Shown piece after piece: positions 1 through 9,881 of a stretch of DNA of 64,000 bases. The notes below the pieces were generated by a model, which saw only the letters and a program-made list of their open reading frames with translations, was not told the DNA's origin and did not search any database. Made by a program: the position numbers and the translations under genes. The stretch lies in contig JALUTQ010000039.1 in assembly GCA_032718865.1 (NCBI GenBank), positions 1,054,001-1,118,000 of the forward strand, given 5' to 3'. The first letter of the stretch is position 1. Each line of letters begins with the position of its first letter. This DNA comes from Tilletia caries (taxonomy: Eukaryota; Basidiomycota; Exobasidiomycetes; Tilletiales; Tilletiaceae).

Positions 1-13
1 CGATGACCAGGCC

Positions 14-1493
14 ATGAATGTGAACTACACGGCCATCTTTACAGGCTCTTCTGTCGGCTGGATCGGAGTCGGCCAAGGCAAGCAGATGCCTGGTGCCAAC
101 ATGATGGTGAGATTCCACATGAAGGGGCAAAAGGTCCTTGAACTGTGGTTTACTGATCAGCTCTGCACGTTATCTCAACAGGTTGGCTGGCCAATGCCAG
201 ATGGCAGTGTCGTTCTTTCTCAGCGTACAACGACAGCGCATGTGGAGCCGACGACTCAACAGATCAAGGCTCAGGCATTCGTTCCTCATCTTGATGCCTC
301 AACAACAAGTACGTTTTCGATACGCTTCCCTGATTCATTTTTGCTTCCTCTTCCGTCTTCATTCCCTTTGCTATCTTAGTACAGTCCGCTGAACGATGAA
401 AGCTCCCATCCCTGTCTCTCTTATCACAGATTCATCCATGACGGTTCTCAGCTGGTCTTTCCCCGTTCAAGCCGGCTTCGCCTCTTCGAAAACATCTCAC
501 ATCTGGGCGATGAGCTCTACGTCGCCTAACTCAGCTGATGCCAGCGCCTCGATCGTCAGACACAACCATGATGGGACCATAAATCTGGACCTGACAAAAG
601 CTCTCAGCACATACGCTCCGGCTCCGGCCTCCGGCACAGGAACGGGCTCGGCACCAGCTTCAGCTACAGCTTCGACGACGAGCAGCGACTCTTCTTCCTC
701 CTCTTCCGGTTCGGACAGCCAGGACGCTGAGCCAGTGCTACGGGATCTGAGCGATCGATCGGTTCGCTGTGAGTGTTGACGCAAGATCGGAGAGCTGCCT
801 TCAATCAAGATCTGATGGTTGTAACGTTCGATTTGGTTCACAGTGTACCTTGCCCACATGATTGTGATGGCGATTGCCTGGATGGGCCTAGTGGTACGTT
901 CGACTTGATGAAGTTTCTCTTACGTTCCTCAGTTGTCCCGTCACTCACATCCTTCTTGCGATCACTTATGGATCTCCTTCTCTCTTCAGCCGGCCGGTAT
1001 CCTCGTCGGCCGCTTCGGACGGACACTCTTCCCAAACTCGTGGTTCAAGGTCCACCGAGCCGTCCAACTCTCCGCAGTCCTTCTGATCATCGCCGGCTTC
1101 GTCCTCGCCTATAACGCCGTCGATTCCGTCGGCGATCCACATTTCGAGGGCACCCACCAACGTGTCGGTCTGCTCATGTTCGTCTTGGTCATCATCCAGG
1201 CGTTCTGGGGACAAATCGGGCACGCCATCTTCCACTCGCGCGGACAACGTTGGGTCAACTTTGGTCACATCTTCTTGGGTGTGGTCCTCTTCTTCGGCCT
1301 ATCACTTTGGCAGGTCCGGACCGGACTTCAGGAGTGGACGTGGAGCCCGCCGAAAAGTGTGGCAAACATCATCTTCCCGGTTTGGTTCGGTGTCATCACG
1401 GCCGCTTGGCTGCTCGGCCTCTTGCTGCTCCCTCGTCCGCAGAAGAAGGCTGACGTTTCCTTGGAGATGGTACCCACCTCCAGATCTCTTTAA
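14..1493 (+). CDS. DOMON plus cytochrome b561 domain protein (5' end outside window)
   Basis: Membrane redox protein of the CDH-cytochrome/b561 type. The first exon carries a DOMON core (GSSVGWIGVGQGKQM, then GANMM), a domain that binds heme or sugar outside the membrane. A Ser/Thr/Pro/Ala-rich linker follows (about 600-770). The last exon (about 991-1493) holds four hydrophobic helices with the b561 histidines in FKVHRAV, GTHQRVG and NFGHIFLG. A small exon at about 842-893 supplies the first b561 helix (AHMIVMAIAWMGL). Introns are inferred from GT-AG pairs near 106-164, 307-379, 769-841 and 894-990. The protein should pass electrons across the membrane from cytosolic ascorbate or a similar donor, which is family knowledge and not shown here. 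The true start lies left of the window; the stop TAA is at 1491-1493. Exon boundaries in the middle third are uncertain. Confidence 0.8.
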
Positions 1494-1624
1494 CTACCTC
1501 TCTCTTTCCTTTTTAATCGTGATTCGCTCCAGCTGATCTCGAATGCCAACGTATCTCGAATTGCATTGCATCGTCACCGCTTCGACTCAATATCATGGGA
1601 CTAAATGTCATAACCAGTGCCCTT

Positions 1625-3650
1625 TCATGACCGAAAAGTCGAGCTAGATTTGACCTGTGCCTTCTCTCGTTCTTGCGCGTAACCCTTTTCTTCCGAGGCT
1701 GTGGTGGGAGGGCGAGATGGATGGGGACGGAGGTCATCGACCCGCATTTCTGCCTTCTCCCGAGCCTTGGCCCCGCGTCGGCGCTCCAGCACGATCCAGA
1801 GAGGATATGTGGCGAGAAGCACGGCAATCCACGCGAACAGGACGCCGAAATGGTAGAGGACGAGGATATGCTGTGGATTGCAAAATGGGTTCAGTGATTT
1901 AGTCAACTTCAGTCCGAAAAGCCCTGGATGCCAGCTGACCTTGCCCGCGTTGAAGACGACGTGGACGTAGATGCTCCTCAGATGGAAGAACGGCATCGCG
2001 TATCCGTATCGAAAGAAAGCGGGCATCAGCGGGATCGGGTAGACCACCGTCACTACATTGGAGATGATGAGCTGAAATGGGGAGAGATGGAAGGAGGACG
2101 TCAGCTATCCTCGACAGAGAAGGACACTGAGAAAGCGAAGACTGACCAGAATCAGGAAGAGCCCGACAAGTGCAGGTCCAATCAGAGTAAGCACGCATTC
2201 GATGATGAGACCGAGCGTGATCATACCGCACCATGTCGCAGCCACGAAGGTGAGAAAGCCCGCTCCGAAGCCGAGGTGCCAACCATCGAAGTGTAGCCTG
2301 AAGGGGAGGTTGAGCATCGCATATTGAAAAGATAGGAAGAGGTAAACGACGATTGGTATCACGAGCCGCATCGCGATGAGCGAGGAGATCTTGAGCTTGC
2401 TCTGGATCTCCTGACGCATGCCGAAGTTGCCCAATGCCACGTTGAGGGCGATGATAACGACGTAGATGAGGCTGTTCCGTAGAGGTATCGGTGTAAGTAA
2501 GAGTCCACAAGTCCAGCCTTCGACGAGGCGACAAAACTCACCCGACAAAGGTAGGCGCAGTAGCCACAGTCTGGTCCCACACTCTCAAATTCTGTGGAGT
2601 GAGAATGACAGGCGTCACGAGAGTTTGTGGTGCCCTTTCAATCGCCTCCAGAGCCGAAGTATTGGCGGTGATCGAGCGCAGGTACTGTTGCGCGAGGCTA
2701 ATCGTCATTTCCGCGAAGGCAGCCTCGAGGATCCTCTGGGTAGGCGCGACGACCATGCCGGGAATGGCGGTATTGGCGCGTGCCTCAGAGAAGTACATCG
2801 TCACAGTCTCATGCGGATTCCATGAAGCGTCGCCAGACGCGCGAGCGACTGCCAGACGCAAGCTGACATCTTGAGATACCTCGACTGCGATCCATGCCTT
2901 CTCGTCCGCGGCGATGGCTTGCTCGATGGATGCCGGGTCGGGATACGTGGTGGGGTCGATGAGTTTCCAGTTGAGATGGGACGGGCTTGAATGCATGGAT
3001 CCGAAGAGCGCGTTGCGAGTCGTGTTGCCAATTACACCTCCGGGAGTATCGCGGTCGATGAGGAAGGCGGTCAGGTTCGGAAGCTCGCTCGAAGCCCGCC
3101 ACAATCCGCCCCAGTAGATCGCGAGCACTGAGAGGGGAAGAGAACCGAGCCTGATCAGCGGGCCAACGTATTTTTTCTTCTTGCAAGCACAAGAGGACTC
3201 ACCGCCCCAGATCAAGAGTGTCAGCAATCCACAGAGTCGAACGAGGCCGATCAGGTACTCTTTCCTCAGAGTAGCCAGTTGTGGCGCCCAGAATTCGAGC
3301 CCGCCTCCCCCGTCGACATCATTCTCTTTCGGAACGGGAGGAGCGGACTCCGAGCCAATCGGACGGATAGCGTCACCGTCGTCTTTGGCGTTGTCGAGCC
3401 CTCTGGACTTGGCAGGTGGGGAGCGAGACAGGCGAGGAACCTGACTGCTCGTCGGCGCCATCGCGTCTTCACGATTCCACTCGTTTACAGACACAGTCCG
3501 CTCGCTGCTGCTGCTGTTGCCCAACCGGAATGTGTCGGTAGAATGCTGCTGTGGTACTTCTCGAACGGACCCAGGGGCTGGGCATGACCCACTGTTGTTG
3601 GCGACCGACGCGACGAAGGGATGTGAACGTCGTTGTTGGGTTGTCGACAT
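1625..3650 (-). CDS. SNG1/DUF3533-family multi-spanning membrane protein
   Basis: Resembles the fungal nitrosoguanidine-resistance SNG1 family (DUF3533), plasma-membrane proteins linked to drug resistance and lipid asymmetry. The N-terminus is about 125 residues, polar and Ser/Pro-rich. A first membrane helix (LIGLVRLCGLLTLLIWG) is interrupted by an intron at about 3203-3137. A large extracytoplasmic domain follows, with the family-typical stretch around WKLIDPTTYPDP and EKAWIAVEVS, then at least five further helices in the exons between about 2480 and 1750. The C-terminal tail is basic and hydrophilic. Four exons joined by GT-AG introns give roughly 600 residues, normal for the family. The start is the ATG at 3650; the next gene on the same strand begins beyond 4200. 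The substrate is unknown. Confidence 0.75.
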
Positions 3651-4211
3651 CTTGGAATGCGGTGATGTGAACCATGCTGTGCGGAGAGAGAGGTCAGATT
3701 CAGCTTCCTCGGCCTGTCAAGCAGGCCCTTTTATAGCTTCGATCATCCCTTCCCAACCTTCCCCGACCCTGGACTGTCGGCCCCCTCCATCCGGACTCGA
3801 AGAGCAGGATCGTCCTGACCAAGGGGGGAGGGGGTAAGATGATGCAGGCTGCGACCGAGTGGGACCCCCGCACCCGCTTATGTAGTTGCTGCTTTTCTTC
3901 GGACCGTCACTCCTTCCGCCTTGCGCCGCGCTGACCCCCAGCTTGATTGAGCCTGAAGAACGTATTTCTAAAATTGTCCAGATTGCAAAGTCCACGTAGG
4001 GATTAGAGATGAGAGGGGAGGAGGTAAGTAACAGAGAAAGTTGAGGGAAGCTGCAGCCATCAAGGCCCACGGCTTGGGCATCAAGCCGTAGGGAAGAGGA
4101 GGGGCGCCGATGTGAATGGGTGCCAATCGAAATGTTGCGATCCTTTTGTGGGAGAGGCCTCAGGCGCCTCGAGCAGATGAAGATAACTTCCCGCCTCTTC
4201 GTCTAAGCCAT

Positions 4212-5934
4212 CTATTGTGGAACCGGCTCGGGCCAAAGAGGGAAGCCCCTCAGCATGTGGTCCTCGTACGAGATCTCCTTCCCGCTCAGATCGACCGTGA
4301 AGCGTTGCGTCTTGGCGAATCCCTTCAATGCTTTGCGCCAGTAGCACGCTGCCGACGCGGGGGAGACGTACCTGTAAAGTGGAGAAGGCAGCTCGACGTT
4401 AGTGTGCTGACGGCAGATGCGGTTCGCAGCATGTATACTAACCTCTCTCTGAAAAACGCGACCTGGTTGTCCGCGATGCGCTTCGTCTTGGCATCGTCGT
4501 GCAACAGCTCCTCCATCACCTCCGGTAACCGCGTCCAAGTGGTATCGTACCGAACCTTAGCGTTGTCGTCGTCCTTGACTGGTGTTCCCTCCGTGCCTGG
4601 TGGTGCTGGTGGCACAAATACAATGTTTTGATCCGGCGAAGACGTGTTGGCGTTGTAGAGATGGGTCCAGTGTTGGATCCAGCGCGGCTCGTGGGTAACA
4701 ATGACCGACCGGCAGTGTTGCAGGTATCGTAATCGCCCCGAGTACGAGTTGCCTTCGGGAAAGCCGTGGAACTTCCATCGGCAGTGATCCGCCATGGACA
4801 CCCACTCATGGCGGTCTGATGAGGACACCAATTGATTCAGCAGCCGCTCTCAGGTTTGATCGACAGACTCAAAGAGCTGCACTCACCTCCGGTCCAGTCC
4901 AATGGGAGGACATCGCTCCAGTCATGCCCGCTGGCCGCTGCTACAAGCGCCTCGCGATCGGCGCGGCCAACCTTCATGGACCCACGCCAGAAGAGCTTGT
5001 TCTTCTTTCCTTCCCATCCAATCTCCTTCTCCACGCGTTCAGAAGCCTCACGGAACTCCTTGTATGCGCCAACATGCTGCGGAATTTGGAGTAAATTTGA
5101 GCATACTTCATCACCTCCCTGCGCGCTGGCCAGATTTGAAAGGGAAATGCTGCTCACCTCCTTCCATGTGTAGAATGCGTAGTCTGGCATCAGCCAGACG
5201 TCTTGTTGGTCCGGGGCGCGGTCGAGCGAGAACTTGCCCGGATGACCCCAATCCTGCAGATCCATGCAGAACTCGACATTGGGCAGGCGCTCTCGACTGG
5301 TTACGATCGACTGGTGGAGCAATGCCAGGGTGGTCTGGGTACGAGTGAAATCGGATTGCTTGTACATCTTTACGTAGAGGCGGTTGTCGAAGATGACGAC
5401 GCGCAGCTGGGAGAACTCGTTGTCGTCGCAAGAGCTTTCGAGGTACTCCTTGGTGAAAGGATGCTTCGTGTAGTAGTCCACCGACCGGTCGATGTCCTTC
5501 CAGAGCCCGGGAAAAATGACATCGCATTCGTCCTCTGTCAAGGTCAGATCGTCTCTGTTGAACGGGGAGTCGTAGTGGAGATCATTCCGCCCTGAGCCGT
5601 TGACCCAGACATTGCTGCTGGCAACTGGAGACAAGCCCTCACCGGCATAGGCATTTGGTTTCCGCCATGTGCTCGGGGTGAGCAGCTTTGCATATCCTTT
5701 GGCCGTGCTGCCGATACTGCCGATACTGCCGCCGTCCCCGAAGACCAGGTTGAGGACGACGAGGAACATGAAGAGGGCGAGCAGAGTGGTGACCCATCGC
5801 TGCCGAGCTCGCCTGACGAGTCTGTGCAGCGGATTCTTGGGGCCCGATCCCGGGAAAGGCCCGCTCGACGTGGACGGAGCGGAGGTGGTGGGCAGCGAAG
5901 TCTCGCTGCTGTTCACGCGCGAGTACGTGACCAT
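4212..5934 (-). CDS. CAP10-like glycosyltransferase, family GT90
   Basis: Golgi-type type II membrane glycosyltransferase related to Cryptococcus CAP10/CAS proteins. A short cytoplasmic tail (basic, RRARQRW) precedes a signal anchor (LLALFMFLVVLNLVFG, about residues 50-66). The luminal domain has the GT90 hallmarks: FCMDLQDWGHPGKFSLDRAP, DYAFYTWKE, KLFWRGSMKVGRADRE, then FPEGNSYSGRLRYLQHCRSVIVTHEPRWIQHW. Introns: donor GTGAGT just after the TWTGD codons (about 4887-4817) and a second near 4440-4375. The stop is TAG at 4212-4214. GT90 enzymes commonly transfer xylose or related sugars onto capsule or cell-wall glycans; which sugar applies here is unknown. A truncated copy of the 5' half lies at 46746-47427. 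Confidence 0.88.
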
Positions 5935-6377
5935 GGCTAGGAGATCAAATGATCAGATGAGATGCTGGAGGTCCGGCTGGTGAGATGGAGGGAGGGAGGT
6001 AGTCTGATCACACCAGACCGGCGGTGATCAAAAGGAGTCACCTCCACAGAACGGTGTCACCAGTACCACGGGAATCGGGATCTGTCCTGTCATCACGTGC
6101 GTCGACGGTCTGGTGTGGGAGGGAGGGTTGGGATGAGGATGAGGAATTGAGGATGAGACGAACATCACGGAAGGGCCGCTTTTATTACTGTTCATTTCCA
6201 AGCAGGGTAAGATTTTGCTTCCGTGACAGCGTGACAGTAGCGCGCAGATACATAAGTACCATTGCGACGAGTCACTGACAGACTGCCCAGCGCGCCCAGC
6301 GCCTTTGTACATTTCAATGATGATATGTACGATGGAGATTGGAGACTACTCCCCGAATCCACGAAGTTGAGAGTCGT
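5935..6377. other. Host intergenic sequence upstream of GT90, up to transposon D1
   Basis: About 440 bp of host DNA between the GT90 start codon and the target duplication of D1. It should contain the GT90 promoter. I see no clear TATA box or open reading frame with family features. Short GATCACACCAGACCG/CGGTGATC-type inverted words occur near 6004-6029 but are too short to interpret. Confidence 0.5.
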
Positions 6378-6384
6378 AGTTGAG

Positions 6385-6640
6385 CTCAGGAAATCTGCAG
6401 TGGCGCCAGAGACGCGGTTGTGACGCTCCTTGGGCGGCAAAGACGCGCCTCAGACGCTGTGGACATGAGAGACTGCGGCTTCAGACGCTCCACAGACGCG
6501 CCTCGATAAGAGTCTGTTTCTCGGATCGTTTTGAGATTTTGAGATGGACAAGTCGACGCTGTACCGACGCGCCTCAGACGCTGCAAGCAAGCACCCTCCG
6601 CAAACTTCAAGAATTCTCAACCTTTGCGAAATTTTGAGCT
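6385..6640 (+). repeat. D1 left terminal and subterminal repeats
   Basis: The terminal inverted repeat starts at 6385. After it come many copies of AGACGC, GACGCGCCTCAGACGCT and variants in both orientations up to about 6600. The same words recur at the right end of D1. Such arrays are where CACTA/CMC transposases bind; binding here is inferred. Confidence 0.7.
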
Positions 6641-7437
6641 CGACCATGGCCCACTCAGCACTCAGCTGAGGAGCTCACAGCTATCCACTCACCCTCACAG
6701 CTACACCTCCTATCACACAGGCCACAGCAACATATCCCACTCTTGTGAGTACTGAATCTCGAGCTCCTCCGTATCTGTGCGGTGTGCTGTGTGCGACACT
6801 GACACCTCTTCCTCCTTCGCAGACTCTACGATGAGCGCAGAGCAGCAGCGCTGGCGAGAGCGGTCTGTCAACTGCTGGTGCTTCAGCCGTTGTCGATCAG
6901 GCCCAAGAGAGCTCTCCATTCGAACAAGAGATGGGCATCTCGAGCGGGACAAAGAGCTGCGGGAACAGAGGATGGGCTAAGGATGGGCAGTCCCTCCGCC
7001 GGTCGGGCGGAGCTCCGCCGCCTCCGCCACATCCCTCCGGAAAAACTCCGCCGTTTACCTCGGCGGACGGAGGAACTCCGTCCGCGAAGGTGGGCCGGAG
7101 GGATGTCGGAGGTCCGCCCAATTTGCAAATTCGATCCGCCCCTCCGGCTGCAACTTTGGCGAGGGTCTCAAGACCCGGAGTTTCATGCTCAAATGGCTGG
7201 GAATCTCACTTTCTGTAGAAGTCTCAGTGGTCTCAGAGTCTCAGTCTCTCAGCTCCCGGGTCACGTTCCGGTTTGCCACTTTCGGAAACCCGCTGAAAAA
7301 TCGCGATGAGACAGCTTCGAAGACATTTTGCGACGTTAGTGCGGGAGGGATGATGTTGACCGATACATTGAAGGGTAATTTTCGATCAGAATCTGTGCCC
7401 GAATTTTTTTTGTTGGAAAGCGGCGGAGGGGCGGAGC

Positions 7438-8022
7438 CAAGGCCCGGCGACTGTATAACTGTGCCCACTGTAACTGTAGGTAAGTTGACTTAATAAGTCA
7501 TAACTGTAACTGTACTGTAGGCGGCGGAGCCGGAAAAAAAATTAAGTTGACTGTAACTGTAGGGCCCGGGTACAGTCAACTGTACAGTTGATTAAGTTGG
7601 AATTTTTTCGGGCCCCAAACTGTTCAAACTTACTATGACTATACAGCACTGTTTAAGTTGAAAAAAATGCCTGGCAGCCACTTTCAGTTTGAGAAAACAC
7701 TTACAGCCACTGACAGCCACGTACAGTTACTTACAGTTGACGTACAGTCAATTACAGTTGAAAGGCAAAACTGTGACTTAAAATACTTTTAAGTTACAGT
7801 TACTTTGAGAGTTTTTTTACAGTAACTGTTAGTGACTGTTACAGTGACTTAAACTGGGATTGGAGGTCCGTGCGCGACGAAAAAAATACAGTAACTGTAG
7901 TAACTTAAAGTCACTTAATTGTAACTGTAACTGTACTGTAGGCGCTGGCGGTAAGTCATAACTGTAACTGTACTGTACTGTATACCCAAAATGGACAACT
8001 GTAAGTAACTGTCAGAGCCTTG
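7438..8022. mobile_element. hAT-like MITE built from ACTGTAAC/ACAGTTAC repeats
   Basis: 585 bp. Ends CAAGGCCC and (inverted) CAAGGCTC fit the hAT end rule YARNG. They are flanked by perfect 8-bp duplications GGCGGAGC at 7430-7437 and 8023-8030. The interior is almost entirely degenerate ACTGTA, TAACTGTAACTG, TACAGTTGAC and AAGTTGACT words in both orientations, AT-rich against a GC-rich host. It has no ORF and is presumably mobilised in trans by a hAT transposase not seen in this window. Confidence 0.78.
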
Positions 8023-8041
8023 GGCGGAGCTCCGGCGGAGG

Positions 8042-8755
8042 CAGGGCTCGGCACGACTATGGGATTTTACGACTATTACGACTATAGCCTCATACGATTA
8101 TGAGCGACTATAGTCATAGTCGCTGATAGTCGCACTTACGACAATGACTATGACTATGCTCCAGAAAATGTGAGACAATAGTCGCCATAGTCGCTAAAAA
8201 TCTGGTCTAAAATTGATTTTGCGACTATAGTCGGACAATAGCTGGACGTCAAGGCTATAGTCGCAGCAAGCAGTTCGGCTATAGTCCGACTATAGCATGG
8301 CATGGTCTGACTATAGCTTGGAGTTGCGACTATAGCCGCAGGCCCGACCGCCACCGCTATAGTCAGACTATGACATCCATTGCCCATGAAACACTATAGC
8401 CAGTCATAGTGCGACTATTATTGTTGGATAGTCGAACCATAGCCTGACTATATCCGATTCTGGATAATGGAAGGCGACCTGCACTATAACTATTTATAGT
8501 CTGAAATTTGACGTGCAACTATAGTGCGAAAATCATTGTCCCAAAGTCCGACTATAGTGGCGCACAGGCGTTACAATTTTGGCTATAGTCACACTATAGT
8601 GCAAAATTTGGCTGCGCAAAATCCTACGACTATAGTCGACTATGGCACTATAGTCAGACTTGCGACTATGACTATTTCGGATTTTCAAAAAACGCCTACG
8701 ACTACGACTATGACTATGCCAAAAAACGTGCGACTATAGTTGGAGCCGAGCCCTG
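8042..8755. mobile_element. hAT-like MITE built from the palindrome GACTATAGTC
   Basis: 714 bp. The inverted ends CAGGGCTCGGC (8042) and CCGAGCCCTG (to 8755) fit the hAT rule. The flanks are GGCGGAGG (8034-8041) and GGCGGAGC (8756-8763), an 8-bp duplication with one mismatch. The interior is a dense array of CGACTATAGTCG, GACTATAG and TATAGTC. The 10-bp core is a perfect palindrome, spaced irregularly rather than in fixed-length units. It has no coding capacity. It lies 11 bp beyond the duplication that ends the previous MITE. Confidence 0.75.
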
Positions 8756-9185
8756 GGCGGAGCTCCGCCGGAGGTGGCGGACGGAGGTCGATGACTGCGG
8801 TCGTATCTTTACCGGAGGGCGGAGGGATTTTTCACTCCCCTCTAGGTTACGATGATGCGGCGGAGGGATTTTTTGCTCGCCTCTAGGTTACGATGATGTG
8901 ACGGAGGGATTTTTATGTTCAAAAAATTGGGGCGGAGTTTTTACGGAGGCGGGCGGACGGAGGAAAAACTCCGCGGATGCCTCCGTGCCCATCCTTAGGA
9001 TGGGCTTGGGATTGGGTGCAGATCACGACCTCGACCTCGCCATCCACAGGAACGAGTCCTCTCAGGCTGCCGATACGGTACTTGCGGTCGTACGGCAAGA
9101 TACGTCGAGCGAGGATGGCGATGGTTCCAATAGCAGCAGCAGCAGCAGCCGATCAGCCCCTTCACAGTCAGACGCGCTGCCATCC

Positions 9186-9881
9186 CTAAGGATCTTCCCG
9201 GAGTAGATCCCCGGAGCCCGGACTCCGGGGCGACGCTCCGCTCAGCTCCGTCTGAGCTCTGGCCAGCTCCGCGCTCCGCAAAATTTCTGGTGATCAGCTG
9301 GCGAGCACTCCGTGCTCCGTCGAAGTTGCGGTTGCGCGCAAGAATCTACTCCGTGCTCCGTATCTTTTTGACAGGCGGACTCCGTGCTCCGCAAAATAGC
9401 TCCGCGGACTCCGGGAAACTCCGGGGTGTCATGAAATGAGTCCAACATGGGCTCAGGAGAAGGTCAAATCTCATTAAAACAGTTAAATCGCAGCTTTAGA
9501 AGTCTATATCATTCCTTTCCAAGGGTTTACTGCCCCAAAAAAGCTGAAATACACAGTATTTCGACCTGATTCGGCCGAGACATCCCTCAAAAACCGGTCA
9601 CGTGACTCAGTTTTGGCCATCACGTGACCCACTTTGCCATCCCCGGAGTCCGTCGGACTCCGGGGTCTGCTCCGTACTCCGGGGTTTTTGACAATGCAAG
9701 CAAACTCACTCCGTGCTCCGGGGCGTGGCAGCCATACCTTCGCGGAGTAGCTCCGCAAATCTAAAGCTAGTAAAAAACGCTCAAATCTCGCTCCGTGCTC
9801 CGTACCCGCGCAGAGCGTCCGCCGGAGTCCGCGGAGCTCCGGGGAATGCTACTCCGGGGCCTACTCCGGGAAGATCCTTAG
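9186..9881. mobile_element. Second element with CTAAGGAT ends
   Basis: 696 bp with inverted ends CTAAGGATCTTCCCGGAGTA at 9186 and its reverse complement ending at 9881. The first eight bases are shared with the element at 6977, so they look like one family. The interior is rich in CTCCGTGCTCCG and CTCCGGGG words. The flanking duplication is imperfect (CCATCC on the left, CCGTCC two bases inside the right flank). It interrupts the D1 transposase frame. The first 170 nt of the long ORF that begins at 9713 lie inside this element and are not transposase. Confidence 0.7.

Larger units (their letters stand above)
6977..8998. mobile_element. Non-autonomous element with CTAAGGATGGGCA inverted ends
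   Basis: Perfect 13-bp inverted ends (6977-6989 and 8986-8998), flanked by GATGGG on both sides (6971-6976 and 8999-9004), which is a 6-bp target duplication. There is no coding capacity. The outer parts are rich in CGGAGGG/CTCCGCC words. Two hAT-like MITEs are nested inside; without them the core is about 0.7 kb, close to the 696-bp related element at 9186. Excision restores an open transposase frame across the site. The superfamily is not identified. Confidence 0.78.
6831..9185 (+). pseudogene. Displaced 5' exon of the D1 Tnp2-like transposase
   Basis: From the ATG at 6831 the frame reads into a C-x-C-x3-C motif (CWCFSRC) followed by a basic stretch with a histidine. This is the same N-terminal pattern as the D2 transposase (CRCRTRC, then HWRTYNDH). 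The frame is broken at 6976 by a 2-kb element. Removing that element and one copy of its duplication GATGGG continues the frame at 9005 (codons LGLGADHDLD) through an Asp/Ser-rich stretch to 9185, where a second element breaks it again. The frame then resumes at about 9890 in the main ORF. Thus three pieces of one gene are separated by two insertions, and the copy is probably inactive unless both insertions are spliced out. Confidence 0.68.

Noticed and set aside
8042..8755. Repeat array suggestive of CRISPR
   Set aside because: The repeats are 8-12 bp palindromes at irregular spacing with no constant-length spacers, inside a hAT-like MITE in a eukaryotic genome.
9713..9881. N-terminal 56 codons of the 762-codon transposase ORF
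   Set aside because: They lie within the CTAAGGAT element inserted at 9186-9881. The true upstream coding pieces are at 6831-6976 and 9005-9185.
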